Part shown: positions 1-8,816 of the stretch, piece after piece
Numbering within the stretch: the first letter of the stretch is position 1
Layout of the letters: every line of letters begins with the position of its first letter
Origin: an uncultured Granulosicoccaceae bacterium
Lineage (GTDB): Bacteria > Pseudomonadota > Gammaproteobacteria > Granulosicoccales > Granulosicoccaceae
NCBI GenBank assembly: GCA_938035525.1
Contig: CALHOI010000042.1
Span: 1 to 43,537 of the forward strand
DNA: 43,537 nt
Direction of reading: 5' to 3'
Notes under the pieces: generated by a model
Seen by the model: only the letters and a program-made list of their open reading frames with translations
Databases searched by the model: none
What the model was told of the DNA's origin: nothing
Translations under genes and position numbers: made by a program

Positions 1-1838
1 CTGGCGCGCTTTTTAGCCAATAACATGTCCATCACTTTATTGGTGTCATCTCCATCGGCGATGGTTAAACGAATCAACCGTCTGGTATCAGGTGCTACCG
101 ATGTTTCTCGCAGTTGTAAAGGGTTCATTTCACCAAGGCCTTTAAAACGCGTAATGGTTACTTTGCCCTTTTTCTTTTCGGCCTCTATGCGATCGAGAAT
201 GGCCTGACGTTCCGGCTCATCTACAGCGTAGAAAACCTCTTTTGCTACATCGACACGGAACAACGGTGGCATGGCAACGTAAACATGGCCGGCAGCAACC
301 AGCGTTCGAAAATGCCGCACGAACAAGGCGCACAACAATGTTGCGATGTGTGCACCGTCGGAATCGGCATCGGCAAGAATGCAGATTTTGCCGTAGCGTA
401 AACCGGATAAGTCAGTCGAACCGGGCTCCATACCGATGGCTACCGATATGTCATGCACCTCTTGTGAACCGAGAATTTGGGTAACGTCGGTTTCCCAGGT
501 GTTCAGTATTTTTCCACGCAGCGGCATAACGGCCTGGAATTCTCGATCGCGGGCCTGCTTGGCAGACCCACCCGCTGAATCACCCTCAACCAGAAATAAC
601 TCAGTGCGCTCCAGATCGGTTGATGCACAGTCGGCTAGCTTGCCGGGCAACGCAGGCCCGGTGGAGACCTTTTTGAGAACCACTTTTTTGCCCGCACGCG
701 AGCGCTGTTGCGCACTGGCGATAACCATGGCAGCAATCTGATCACCGGTTTCGGGGTGTTGATTAAGCCATTGCGCAGTATCGTCTTTGACAACACCGCT
801 AACAAAAACAGCAGACTCGCGCGATGACAATCGCTCTTTGGTTTGTCCTGAAAACTGCGGGTCTTCCATTTTTGTCGACAGCACAAAACTGACTTTGTCC
901 CACACATCTTCGGGTGTGATTTTCACCCCACGCGGCACCAGATTTCTAAAATCACAGAACTCACGAATAGCATCGGTCAGGCCGGTACGTAATCCATTAA
1001 CATGCGTTCCGCCCTGCGCTGTGGGAACCAGATTGACATAGCTTTCCTGCACCGGTTCACCACCTTCGGGCAACCAGAGAACAGCCCATTCGGCAGCTTC
1101 GGTACTGGCTTCCATGGTTGCCGACAATGGTGCGTCAGGTAAGCGTTCATAACCTTCTACAGCGCCGGTTAGATAATCGACCAGTCCGTCTTCGTAATAC
1201 CACTCGTCTTTTTCACCACTGGCTTCATCGTGCAGTCGAACTCGCAACTTCGGACACAATACGGCTTTGGCACGTAATAAATGTCGTAACTTAATCAGTG
1301 AAATTTTGTCTGAGTCGAAATATTTTTTGTCAGGCCAGAATCGAATGCGGGTACCTGTGTTTCTCTGCCCCACCTTGCCGACTGGCTTGAGTTTCTTATC
1401 GACATTGCCGCCTTTGAAAGTGGCAAGGAATTCATGACCTTTGCGACGAATGGAGACCTCGAGTTTTTTCGACAGTGCATTCACCACCGACACACCCACC
1501 CCGTGTAAGCCACCCGAGAAACGATAGTTGTCGTTGGAGAACTTGCCACCGGCATGCAAAGTGGTGAGGATGACTTCCACACCCGGTTTTTTCATTTTGG
1601 GGTGCATATCGACCGGCATGCCGCGACCATCGTCGGTGACTTCCAGGGACCCGTCTTTATACAGTTTCACTTGTATGTCAGACGCGTGGCCCGCCAGCGC
1701 TTCATCGACACTGTTGTCAATGACTTCCTGGGCCAAATGATTTGGACGCTGCGTATCGGTGTACATTCCGGGGCGTTTGCGCACCGGATCAAGGCCACTG
1801 AGCACCTCAATGGAGGCGGCATCATATTCTCGGCTCAT
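1..1838 (-). CDS. parE: DNA topoisomerase IV subunit B (partial, 3' end cut)
   Basis: ATPase subunit of topoisomerase IV, which decatenates and relaxes DNA together with ParC. From the ATG at 1838 the frame stays open to the window edge (612 codons), so about 15-20 C-terminal residues of a roughly 630-aa protein are missing. Visible landmarks in order are the GHKL ATPase start (SREYDAASIEVLSGLDPVRK, then RPGMY), the N-box NSVDEA, the G-rich ATP lid (SGGLHGVGVSVVNALS), the TOPRIM motifs (LVEGDSAGGSA and DADSDGAHI), and the conserved tail FKGLGEMNP followed by MDMLLAKKRA. The motifs are of the ParE rather than the GyrB type, because there is no large GyrB insertion. It is transcribed away from the thioredoxin gene across a 181-bp intergenic region. 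parC is not in the window. Confidence 0.96.
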   Translation of the reverse strand, partial: MSREYDAASIEVLSGLDPVRKRPGMYTDTQRPNHLAQEVIDNSVDEALAGHASDIQVKLYKDGSLEVTDDGRGMPVDMHPKMKKPGVEVILTTLHAGGKFSNDNYRFSGGLHGVGVSVVNALSKKLEVSIRRKGHEFLATFKGGNVDKKLKPVGKVGQRNTGTRIRFWPDKKYFDSDKISLIKLRHLLRAKAVLCPKLRVRLHDEASGEKDEWYYEDGLVDYLTGAVEGYERLPDAPLSATMEASTEAAEWAVLWLPEGGEPVQESYVNLVPTAQGGTHVNGLRTGLTDAIREFCDFRNLVPRGVKITPEDVWDKVSFVLSTKMEDPQFSGQTKERLSSRESAVFVSGVVKDDTAQWLNQHPETGDQIAAMVIASAQQRSRAGKKVVLKKVSTGPALPGKLADCASTDLERTELFLVEGDSAGGSAKQARDREFQAVMPLRGKILNTWETDVTQILGSQEVHDISVAIGMEPGSTDLSGLRYGKICILADADSDGAHIATLLCALFVRHFRTLVAAGHVYVAMPPLFRVDVAKEVFYAVDEPERQAILDRIEAEKKKGKVTITRFKGLGEMNPLQLRETSVAPDTRRLIRLTIADGDDTNKVMDMLLAKKRA

Positions 1839-2019
1839 AGTGTTCGGCTCATTGGTTCGCCAGACTTAAGTTTTTTGGATGGATGGGTTTTACAGCATAG
1901 AGGTAAAGTGTAGCGCACTAACTGGTGGACCTGATCACATGAGCGAGCCAAAGCCCTTGAAGTTAGTGCCATCAGACGACACACTATGTAGCTCAGTCCA
2001 CTTAAATTGAAGCACAAGC

Positions 2020-2919
2020 ATGGCAGATTCACCGTACATCATTCAGCTCGATGAACAAAATTTCATGGAGGTTGTTGTTGAAGGCTCGGTCAACCAACCC
2101 GTTCTGGTCGATTTCTGGGCAGATTGGTGTGGGCCCTGCAAGGCCTTAATGCCGGTACTGGAAAAGCTGGCCATTGAACATAACGGTGCGTTTGTGCTCG
2201 CCAAACTCGACACCGAGGCGCACCCGGGTATTGCACAGCAGCTGGGCATTCGCAGCCTGCCCACCGTGAAACTGTTCAGCAATCAGCAGCTGGTCGATGA
2301 ATTCATGGGAGCATTGCCTGAAACTGAAGTCCGGGCGTTTCTGGAAAAGCACAACATTGCACCCGGTGATGGAGCAGCAGCGGAAGATGCTGATGCTGAG
2401 CCGGTTAACACAACCGTCGCCCAAGCCATGAATCTGTATGAGCAAGGTAACGTGGACGGCGCGAGAGAACTTCTGCAAACCGGACAAGCGGCCGACCCTG
2501 AGAACCCTGAGATTCTGCTGGCGCTTGGTCAGGTTTGTGTCAGCACAGGCGATCTGGAAACGGCAACCAGTTGCTTGAGCGCATTGCCCGACGACCAGAA
2601 AGACACGACAGCTGCCAATCGACTCTCCGGGACCATTGAGTTAGCGCGCGAAGCCGACACATCGAAAACGGTGCAAACTCTGCAGCAGGAACTCGATGCA
2701 CAACCTGACAACAGCGAGGTGCGTTATCAACTTGCCATCTCAACGGCTTTGTCTGGTGATGTGCAAGCCGGTATGGACGGGCTTTTGGAACTTGTGCAAA
2801 AAGATCCCGGATATAACGATGGTGCGCCACGTAAACAACTTTTAGCGCTTTTCAACGTTCTCGGTGATGACCCGTTAACTGGACAATATCGTCGCAAGCT
2901 TGCAACGCTTTTGAATTAA
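2020..2919 (+). CDS. cnoX: CnoX/YbbN-type thioredoxin with TPR-like C-terminal domain
   Basis: A 299-aa chaperedoxin. The N-terminal thioredoxin fold (about residues 5-110) carries an intact WCGPCK active site (C37, C40) and the cis-Pro segment RSLPTVKLF. An Asp/Glu/Ala-rich linker (about 115-130) joins it to a C-terminal helical TPR-like region with a typical YbbN ending (GDDPLTGQYRRKLATLLN). Family members hold unfolding proteins and hand them to GroEL/DnaK. E. coli CnoX lacks the CxxC pair, whereas the redox-active form is known from Caulobacter, so this protein probably also has thiol-disulfide activity (inference). It is divergent from parE and ends 5 bp before the convergent DUF2007 gene, with no room for a classical terminator. 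Confidence 0.9.
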   Translation: MADSPYIIQLDEQNFMEVVVEGSVNQPVLVDFWADWCGPCKALMPVLEKLAIEHNGAFVLAKLDTEAHPGIAQQLGIRSLPTVKLFSNQQLVDEFMGALPETEVRAFLEKHNIAPGDGAAAEDADAEPVNTTVAQAMNLYEQGNVDGARELLQTGQAADPENPEILLALGQVCVSTGDLETATSCLSALPDDQKDTTAANRLSGTIELAREADTSKTVQTLQQELDAQPDNSEVRYQLAISTALSGDVQAGMDGLLELVQKDPGYNDGAPRKQLLALFNVLGDDPLTGQYRRKLATLLN

Positions 2920-2924
2920 AGACG

Positions 2925-3239
2925 CTACTCTTCAACCTGCCAGGCACCGCATTTCCAGCATTTGCCGAATTGCGGTGACAGCATTTCGTTGCATTGACCA
3001 CATGGCTTGTCAGCACCTCCGGCTCGCTGCGAAGCTTCAAATTCAGCGACGACCAAACGTGCCCGATCGTACTGACGATCTGAATCGATCCAGACGGTGA
3101 TAACCTGATCCGGTGGCAACTCACCGGCAGCACCACTGAGATAACTACCGCTCATGCGCACCTGAAATCCGGCCGCGCGCAATTCATCCATGACCAGTTG
3201 TGCATCGACGATGTTCGCAGCGCGGTAGACAATGGGCAT
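2925..3239 (-). CDS. DUF2007 domain protein with C-terminal zinc ribbon
   Basis: A 104-aa soluble protein. Residues 1-70 match the DUF2007 'putative signal transducing protein' pattern: a start of MPIVYRAANIVDAQLV, a beta-alpha-beta ferredoxin-like layout and a hydrophobic strand VITVWIDSD. The C-terminus adds two Cys pairs, CGQC and CWKCG, spaced like a zinc ribbon. The molecular function of DUF2007 is not established. The ATG at 3239 lies 7 bp after the ygfZ stop on the same strand, so the two are probably co-transcribed and translationally coupled. That links the protein to the Fe-S/folate enzyme YgfZ by position only. The short family length and the intact Cys pairs support a real gene. 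Confidence 0.75.
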   Translation of the reverse strand: MPIVYRAANIVDAQLVMDELRAAGFQVRMSGSYLSGAAGELPPDQVITVWIDSDRQYDRARLVVAEFEASQRAGGADKPCGQCNEMLSPQFGKCWKCGAWQVEE

Positions 3240-3246
3240 GATGGGC

Positions 3247-4383
3247 TCATGCTTCGTCTTTTGGAGATGATTCCGGGGCTAAATCATAAGGCAGCACTGC
3301 TTCTGTCACTACATTGCCGTCCAAAATAAGTTCGCTCACCGGTGTGTCTATGTTAACCACCGCAAGTAAATTCAGACCATGCTCATCAACAACAGCATCG
3401 ACCACTTGTCCGGCGTTGTTGTTGGCATCGGTTGTTAAAGTGGTTGCAGGCTCGGGGGCATTTGTAACCCCCGCTTGATGCAGGCGTTTCATGTGCTTTT
3501 TCAGCTTACCCAGGTATTGCATGCGAGCAACAATCTCCTGGCCCGGGTAGCAGCCTTTTTTAAAACTCAAACCGTTAATCAGTTGCATGTTCAGCATTTG
3601 CGGAATGAATTGATCGGCACTGGATTCGAACACATTTGGAATGCCTGCGTTAATGTCACCCCAACGCCAATAAGACCATCCGGCTCGGGTGAATGTCTCG
3701 CATCGCCACAACGAAATTAGCGCATCCGCCGAACCAATACACACATAACGCGCTTTCGCCTGTCCGATATTGTCATCATGCCAGCGATAGATTTGCACAT
3801 CTTCATCTTTTTCATCTTTACCGCGACTCAAAGTTAGTGGTGCATCGGGCAAAGCTGGAAAAGCGTCCGGCAATTCAATCGCATCCACACCCGATGACGC
3901 ATCCACAACCAACGCGTTACAAACCAGGTCGGTCCTCAGCTCAACTTTGACATTTGCGCGAAGCACGAACATTTGCAGACGTTTGATAAAGGCTGGTGCA
4001 ACGTCATCTGGCAAAAGCACCCGCAAGCCGCCTTCAACAGCGAATACCGTAAACAGGGCCAGCAAACGTCCCTTGGGACTGCAATATCCATTTAGCTGTA
4101 CCGCGTCGGCACCCAGTTCACTCAAGTCATTACACACCTGATTCTGGAAAAATTCTTTTGCCCCAACCTCTTTTGTTTCAGCTGCACTCTTATCGACAAT
4201 GTCGACAACCGCCAGACGCGACAGATCGACGAGCACTGGCAAGCCTGTGTCAGCTAACGGCTCGATGGCCATGCCAGCAGGCGAAAGCTTGCCACCAAAG
4301 CTGATATTTCCGGCATCGTCGACAGTGACATCAGCTTCGCCGCCTGCCTGTTCGATAATTCTTTGTTGCCACTCTTTGTTCAT
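3247..4383 (-). CDS. ygfZ: YgfZ-family folate-binding protein (Fe-S cluster / tRNA modification factor)
   Basis: A homologue of E. coli YgfZ and of the GcvT/IBA57 fold. YgfZ binds tetrahydrofolate and supports assembly or repair of certain Fe-S enzymes, including the MiaB radical-SAM tRNA methylthiotransferase. The signature KGCYPGQE is intact in the segment GLSFKKGCYPGQEIVARMQY, with its key cysteine. A typical C-terminal beta-barrel region follows (VNAPEPATTL, then LLAVVNIDTPV). I chose the ATG at 4383 (MNKEWQQRIIEQAG), giving 378 aa. The frame is open 43 codons further upstream, but that extension lacks family similarity. It is divergent from the sdh operon and followed closely by the DUF2007 gene. 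In E. coli ygfZ is likewise divergent from sdhE-ygfX. Confidence 0.92.
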   Translation of the reverse strand: MNKEWQQRIIEQAGGEADVTVDDAGNISFGGKLSPAGMAIEPLADTGLPVLVDLSRLAVVDIVDKSAAETKEVGAKEFFQNQVCNDLSELGADAVQLNGYCSPKGRLLALFTVFAVEGGLRVLLPDDVAPAFIKRLQMFVLRANVKVELRTDLVCNALVVDASSGVDAIELPDAFPALPDAPLTLSRGKDEKDEDVQIYRWHDDNIGQAKARYVCIGSADALISLWRCETFTRAGWSYWRWGDINAGIPNVFESSADQFIPQMLNMQLINGLSFKKGCYPGQEIVARMQYLGKLKKHMKRLHQAGVTNAPEPATTLTTDANNNAGQVVDAVVDEHGLNLLAVVNIDTPVSELILDGNVVTEAVLPYDLAPESSPKDEA

Positions 4384-4455
4384 AAGACTATTGACTCTAA
4401 CAACATAAATACACGGGTTCAGGCCCTGTCCGCGCCAGCGTGGAAGGCGGCTAAC

Positions 4456-4464
4456 TGCTACAAT
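4456..4464 (+). promoter_or_regulatory. Candidate extended -10 promoter for the sdh operon
   Basis: TGCTACAAT matches the extended -10 form (TG, one base, then a hexamer one base off TATAAT). No convincing TTGACA-like -35 lies 16-18 bp upstream, which the extended -10 type can tolerate. It would leave a leader of about 220 nt before sdhAF4, with the inverted repeat 4606-4643 inside it. This is a sequence match only. Confidence 0.35.
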
Positions 4465-4605
4465 AAATGTGTTTTGAAGGGCTGCGCACACGTTTGCATT
4501 CCGCACATGCACGCAATCCGACTGTCCCGAGTAACCGTATCAGTTTTTGAGGCCGGTGAACGTCTTTTTCGGCCCAAGTGCCAGTGTAGCCAAACTGCGC
4601 TATTT

Positions 4606-4643
4606 TGCCGATATCGGACCAATTCTTGTACAGGATATCGGCA
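4606..4643. repeat. Inverted repeat upstream of the sdh operon (possible operator or leader hairpin)
   Basis: TGCCGATATC at 4606-4615 is repeated exactly in inverted orientation as GATATCGGCA at 4634-4643, separated by 18 nt. The left arm also contains the self-complementary decamer CCGATATCGG (4608-4617). The repeat ends 46 bp before the sdhAF4 start. It could be a paired regulator site or an RNA stem. The binding protein is unknown. Confidence 0.5.
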
Positions 4644-4689
4644 TGCGTCGCAGTAGTGCGCGGCGTCCACAGAAAAGACAAAGTGACGG

Positions 4690-4938
4690 ATGAGAACCTT
4701 GCCTGAACAACCCGAAACCGAGCCAGGTGACAACAACGTGGCTGCAAACGAAAAGCCAAATCCGGTGTCTGACGAGCCGTCACAGGCAAGTTTGAAAGAA
4801 TCGCCGTCCGATGCGAAAAAGCCTGCAGAACACCCACATTTGCAAACTACACTGCCCGTTGAACATGGCGGTCAGAAAGGACCCGAACCGACACGCTATG
4901 GAGACTGGGAAAAGAACGGTCGTTGTACCGATTTTTGA
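4690..4938 (+). CDS. sdhAF4: Succinate dehydrogenase assembly factor 4 homologue (DUF1674)
   Basis: An 82-aa protein. The first 60 residues are polar, Pro/Glu-rich and probably disordered. The C-terminus carries the DUF1674/SdhAF4 signature: GPEPTRYGDWEKNGRCTDF in order, with the conserved Gly-Pro-Glu-Pro-Thr-Arg-Tyr-Gly-Asp-Trp core and the final Asp-Phe. In mitochondria and yeast this family binds flavinylated SdhA and promotes its assembly with SdhB while limiting oxidant damage. Position as first gene of the sdh operon, 87 bp before sdhC, supports the same role here. The family is best known from alphaproteobacteria and mitochondria, so its place heading a gammaproteobacterial sdh operon is notable. 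The start at 4690 has only a weak ribosome site. Confidence 0.82.
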   Translation: MRTLPEQPETEPGDNNVAANEKPNPVSDEPSQASLKESPSDAKKPAEHPHLQTTLPVEHGGQKGPEPTRYGDWEKNGRCTDF

Positions 4939-5025
4939 ACCTGCAAGCACCCATAACTGCGACCCATAATCGTATCGACAACGGCGACAAACACTGCCAC
5001 TAAAGAAGCGCACAGAGACAACAAA

Positions 5026-5412
5026 ATGACCCGGAACGACAAGCGGCCACTTTCGCCGCATTTACAGGTGTACAAACTCCCGATCACTGCGTACGTGTCC
5101 ATCGGCAATCGCATTGCCGGAGTTATTAACAGCGTTGCCCTTTTTATTCTGGTGCTCGTCATTGCCAGTGCGGCAGGAGCACCAACAGATTCAAGCACCA
5201 TGCTTTGGCTGTTAAATTCCTGGCTCGGGAAGTTAGCCATGTTTGTATTCACGTTCACACTCTACTTTCACATGTGCAACGGCATTCGCCATCTGTTCTG
5301 GGACGCAGGTGTTGGATTTGAAGTTGAAACGGCGAACAAGACTGCGAAAGTATCCATTGCGGTTGCTGGCGTACTGACTCTTATCACCTGGATTATTGCG
5401 AGCGCATCATGA
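5026..5412 (+). CDS. sdhC: Succinate dehydrogenase cytochrome b556 subunit
   Basis: Membrane anchor subunit of complex II, 128 aa with three transmembrane helices (about residues 25-50, 62-85 and 105-126). Family marks are RPLSPHLQVYKLP at the N-terminus, SIGNRIAGV with the Ser and Arg that help bind ubiquinone, and FHMCNGIRHLFWD with the His expected to ligate heme b. Together with SdhD it anchors SdhAB in the inner membrane and reduces ubiquinone. The stop overlaps the sdhD start by 4 bp (ATGA), which indicates translational coupling. Confidence 0.96.
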   Translation: MTRNDKRPLSPHLQVYKLPITAYVSIGNRIAGVINSVALFILVLVIASAAGAPTDSSTMLWLLNSWLGKLAMFVFTFTLYFHMCNGIRHLFWDAGVGFEVETANKTAKVSIAVAGVLTLITWIIASAS

Positions 5413-5792
5413 GCAATTTAAGAACCCCGCTGTCGCAAGTTAAAGGTCACGGCTCAGCCAAAGACGGCACCAGCCATTTCTGGGTGCAACGTCTTACCGC
5501 CATTGCCATGGTCCCCCTGGTTTTGTGGCTGTGTTTTTCGGTCGCCTCCTTACCGGGTATGACACAGGTCGAGATACGCTCCTGGGTTAGCCAGCCATTC
5601 ACTGCCGTTTTATTAATACTGCTTATTGCAACCGGCTTTTACCATGCAAAGCTGGGACTGCAAATGGTCATCGAAGACTACATCGGCAACCATGGCCCAC
5701 GCACAGCCGTCATCATTGGCGTCACCATGCTGTGCGTTTTCATGGCAGTACTCGGCGTGTTCTCTGTTATGCGCATTGCGTTCACCGCGTAG
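5409..5792 (+). CDS. sdhD: Succinate dehydrogenase hydrophobic membrane anchor subunit
   Basis: Second membrane anchor of complex II, 127 aa with three predicted transmembrane helices (about residues 28-52, 60-82 and 95-120). The segment FYHAKLGLQMVIEDYIGNHG holds the heme-ligand His and the conserved Tyr of the quinone site. The N-terminal SHFWVQRLTAIAMVPLVLW is typical of SdhD. The ATG overlaps the sdhC stop, and sdhA starts 57 bp downstream. Confidence 0.95.
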   Translation: MSNLRTPLSQVKGHGSAKDGTSHFWVQRLTAIAMVPLVLWLCFSVASLPGMTQVEIRSWVSQPFTAVLLILLIATGFYHAKLGLQMVIEDYIGNHGPRTAVIIGVTMLCVFMAVLGVFSVMRIAFTA

Positions 5793-5849
5793 CGTTCCTT
5801 CGATACTTGAGTGCTTTTAAAGAAATCAAACACTGGTTAATCAAACATC

Positions 5850-7637
5850 ATGACCAACGCATATAAAATTATCGATCACACCTACGACGTTGTTATTGTC
5901 GGTGCCGGCGGCGCGGGCCTGCGTGCAACTTTGGGTATGGCAGCTCAAGGACTATCAACAGCCTGTATAACAAAAGTGTTCCCGACTCGATCACACACCG
6001 TTGCGGCTCAGGGTGGCATGAGTGCATCGCTTGGCAACATGGGTGATGATCACTGGAACTGGCACATGTACGACACCATTAAGGGGTCAGACTGGTTGGG
6101 CGACCAGGATGCCATTGAATACATGTGTCGTGAAGCGGTTCCGGCGGTTATCGAGTTGGAACATTTTGGTGTGCCGTTTTCCAGAACCGAAGAAGGCAAA
6201 ATTTACCAACGCCCTTTTGGTGGCATGACAACCAACTTTGGCGAAGGTACAGCAGAACGAACGTGCGCTGCAGCAGACAGAACCGGCCATGCCATATTGC
6301 ACACGCTGTATCAGCAATCTATAAAGCACCACGCCGAGTTCTACATTGAACATTTCGCTATCGACTTAATCATGGTCGATGGTGAGTGCAAAGGCGTTAT
6401 CTCCTTAGACTTGGCAACTGGCGAATTACATCGCTATCAAGCGCACATGGTGGTTCTGGCAACCGGTGGCTGCGGGCGCACCTACTTCTCTGCCACCTCT
6501 GCGCACACGTGTACTGGTGATGGCAACGCCATGGTTTTACGCGCCGGCTTACCGCTGCAGGACATGGAATTTGTTCAGTTCCACCCAACCGGTATTTATG
6601 GTGCCGGGGTACTGATTACCGAGGGTGTTCGTGGTGAAGGTGGTTACTTAACCAACAACGAGGGCGAACGTTTTATGGAACGTTATGCGCCTAACGCAAA
6701 AGATCTGGCATCACGCGATGTGGTCAGTCGCTCAATGACCATGGAGATCAACGGTGGTCGCGGTGTTGGCCCTGATAACGATCACTGTTTTTTAAACCTG
6801 ATGCATTTGGGTAACGATGTTATTGAAAAACGTCTGCCAGGTATTTCTGAATCGGCACGCATTTTTGCTGGTGTCGATGTCAACAAAGAACCTATACCAG
6901 TACTGCCAACGGTTCACTACAACATGGGTGGTATACCCACAAACTACCATGGCGAAGTCGTGACTTTAAAAGACGGCGACCCTGACACCGTGGTTCCAGG
7001 TCTTATGGCCATTGGCGAAGCGGCATGTGTGTCGGTACATGGTGCGAATCGATTGGGCAGTAACTCCCTACTTGATATTGTTGTGTTTGGTCGCGCCGCG
7101 GCACTCAGAGCTGCCGAGCTGATTAAACCTGGCAGCGCACATAAACCATTAACAGAAGAAGACTCTGCACCGATTCTTGAACACCTTGATCGCATTCGCA
7201 GCGCCAAGGGCTCAACCGGTACTGCACAAATTCGCGACAACATGCAGCGCACCATGCAAAAGCATGCGGCCGTTTTCAGAACCGGTGAATCACTGGAAGA
7301 AGGACTGGTAAAAATGCGCGACATCGTCGATAGCTTTGACGATGTACGCGTTGATGACCCGAACCTTATCTGGAATACCGACCTGGTTGAAACGCTGGAA
7401 CTGGAAAATCTTTTGTGTCAGGCGCAAACCATTATTTATGGCGCAAACAACCGAACCGAAAGTCGCGGTGCGCACGCAAGAGATGATTTTGAAGAGCGCA
7501 ACGATGATACCTGGATGAAGCACACCTTGGCCTGGACTGATGAAAAAGCCAATGTCAGCATCGATTACCGACCCGTCCACATGTACACCCTGACAGACGA
7601 ATGTGAGGTTATTCCGCCTAAAACGCGGGTATATTGA
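5850..7637 (+). CDS. sdhA: Succinate dehydrogenase flavoprotein subunit
   Basis: Catalytic subunit of complex II (succinate + FAD to fumarate + FADH2), 595 aa, the usual length. The dinucleotide-binding GAGGAGLRA lies at residues 18-26. The segment [11 protein letters not shown] includes His49, the expected site of covalent FAD attachment. Further family motifs are [21 protein letters not shown] with an active-site Arg, and [19 protein letters not shown] near residue 395. The C-terminus (TYKLT-like [13 protein letters not shown]) is canonical. Covalent flavinylation would be assisted by SdhE, encoded downstream, and assembly with SdhB by SdhAF4, encoded upstream. No obvious Shine-Dalgarno precedes the ATG, so translation may depend on upstream coupling. 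Confidence 0.98.
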   Translation: MTNAYKIIDHTYDVVIVGAGGAGLRATLGMAAQGLSTACITKVFPTRSHTVAAQGGMSASLGNMGDDHWNWHMYDTIKGSDWLGDQDAIEYMCREAVPAVIELEHFGVPFSRTEEGKIYQRPFGGMTTNFGEGTAERTCAAADRTGHAILHTLYQQSIKHHAEFYIEHFAIDLIMVDGECKGVISLDLATGELHRYQAHMVVLATGGCGRTYFSATSAHTCTGDGNAMVLRAGLPLQDMEFVQFHPTGIYGAGVLITEGVRGEGGYLTNNEGERFMERYAPNAKDLASRDVVSRSMTMEINGGRGVGPDNDHCFLNLMHLGNDVIEKRLPGISESARIFAGVDVNKEPIPVLPTVHYNMGGIPTNYHGEVVTLKDGDPDTVVPGLMAIGEAACVSVHGANRLGSNSLLDIVVFGRAAALRAAELIKPGSAHKPLTEEDSAPILEHLDRIRSAKGSTGTAQIRDNMQRTMQKHAAVFRTGESLEEGLVKMRDIVDSFDDVRVDDPNLIWNTDLVETLELENLLCQAQTIIYGANNRTESRGAHARDDFEERNDDTWMKHTLAWTDEKANVSIDYRPVHMYTLTDECEVIPPKTRVY

Positions 7638-7724
7638 GCAGGTAAAGCCAGTAAATTAAGCAAGCGTGCCTTGTTGGCCGCTAACTAACAAAGTCTAAAC
7701 GTAAAAAGAAGACGGGAGAACACC

Positions 7725-8507
7725 ATGGCGGAATTCAGACTGCCTGCTAATTCGATAGTTGGTAAGGGTAAGCACTACCCCGCCCCTGAAGGCGCAACCA
7801 ACACCCGAACAGTTAAGATCTACCGCTACGACCCAGACAGCGGTAAAAACCCACGTATCGATTCCTACGATATCGATATGGATAGCTGTGGTCCGATGGT
7901 GCTCGATGCCATCATTAAAATTAAAAACGAAATGGATGCCACGCTCACGTTCAGGCGTTCTTGTCGTGAAGGCATTTGTGGTTCTTGCGCGATGAACATC
8001 GATGGCAGCAACACCCTGGCCTGCACAATGGCCCTGGCTGATATTGACGGTGACATCACTATTTACCCTTTACCGCACCAAGCCATCATCAAAGACCTTG
8101 TATCCGACTTAACGCATTTCTATGCCCAATACGCATCGGTAGAGCCGTGGCTTAAATCTGATTCGCCGGCACCACCTGATCGCGAGCGACTGCAAACACC
8201 TGAAGATCGAGAAAAACTCGACGGTGCTTACGAGTGCATTTTATGCGCATGTTGTTCAACCAGTTGCCCCAGCTACTGGTGGAACAGCGATCGCTACCTG
8301 GGCCCGGCAGCGCTGCTGGCCAGTTATCGCTGGTTGGCCGACACGCGTGATGATGCCACTGGCGAACGACTGGATGATCTGGAAGACCCGTTTAAACTGT
8401 ATCGCTGCCATACCATCATGAATTGTGCGCAGGTATGTCCCAAAGGTTTAAACCCAGCCAAAGCCATTGCTGAAACTAAAAAAATGCTGGTAGAAAGACG
8501 CGGCTAG
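7725..8507 (+). CDS. sdhB: Succinate dehydrogenase iron-sulfur subunit
   Basis: A 260-aa electron-transfer subunit of complex II. The [2Fe-2S] domain has C80, C85, C88 and C100 ([16 protein letters not shown]). The C-terminal domain has [17 protein letters not shown] (C171 to C181) and [17 protein letters not shown] for the [4Fe-4S] and [3Fe-4S] clusters. A GGGAGA ribosome site at 7714-7719 sets the start at 7725. The N-terminus, about 20 residues longer than in E. coli, and the overall sequence look closer to alphaproteobacterial or mitochondrial SdhB. This is consistent with the SdhAF4 gene in the operon (inference). Confidence 0.97.
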   Translation: MAEFRLPANSIVGKGKHYPAPEGATNTRTVKIYRYDPDSGKNPRIDSYDIDMDSCGPMVLDAIIKIKNEMDATLTFRRSCREGICGSCAMNIDGSNTLACTMALADIDGDITIYPLPHQAIIKDLVSDLTHFYAQYASVEPWLKSDSPAPPDRERLQTPEDREKLDGAYECILCACCSTSCPSYWWNSDRYLGPAALLASYRWLADTRDDATGERLDDLEDPFKLYRCHTIMNCAQVCPKGLNPAKAIAETKKMLVERRG

Positions 8508-8564
8508 TATTCTTGAGCGCCTTACGGAGCACTATTGGGGAAGCATGGTTGTGGAAGGATTGTT

Positions 8565-8816
8565 ATGAGTGAAAAATCCCGACTGCGCTGGAAATGCCGG
8601 CGAGGAATGCGTGAGCTGGACAAAGCCATGCTAGGGTATCTTGACTTGTACTATGATGACGCGTCAGCTCAGGAACGAGCTGACTTTGAAAGCCTGCTTG
8701 ATTGGCAGGAACCGGAGCTATACCGGCTCGTTTGTGGCAAAGACAAGGATGCTCGCTATCAAACCATTATCGACAAAATCGCCCGAAGTCTGGCGGGTCA
8801 CTCTCCAGCCGTCTAA
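8565..8816 (+). CDS. sdhE: FAD assembly factor SdhE (YgfY)
   Basis: An 83-aa helical protein of the SdhE/SdhAF2 family, which promotes covalent attachment of FAD to SdhA. Family marks are RLRWKCRRGMRELDKAMLGY, containing the RGxxE motif needed for flavinylation, and LLDWQEPELYRLVCG. The start at ATG 8565 is favoured over an in-frame TTG ten codons upstream, because GGAAGG at 8553-8558 is well spaced to it. The gene follows sdhB by 57 bp and overlaps the ygfX reading frame at its 3' end, as in E. coli sdhE-ygfX. Confidence 0.93.
   Translation: MSEKSRLRWKCRRGMRELDKAMLGYLDLYYDDASAQERADFESLLDWQEPELYRLVCGKDKDARYQTIIDKIARSLAGHSPAV

Larger units (their letters stand above)
4384..4689. promoter_or_regulatory. 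Divergent intergenic region between ygfZ and the sdh operon
   Basis: This 306-bp non-coding stretch should hold the promoters for both directions. Visible elements are an extended -10-like box on the plus strand (TG-n-TACAAT at 4456-4464) and a perfect 10-bp inverted repeat with an 18-nt gap at 4606-4643. Small open frames on both strands look like chance: they have no family similarity, no ribosome sites and frames that do not continue into the genes. Confidence 0.6.

Noticed and set aside
4451..4837. Minus-strand frames across the ygfZ-sdh intergenic region and sdhAF4
   Set aside because: Cys/Arg-rich chance composition, antisense to the SdhAF4 signature, no ribosome sites.
8641..8748. Earlier start of ygfX inside sdhE
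   Set aside because: The added residues are a shifted-frame reading of sdhE with no membrane or family features.
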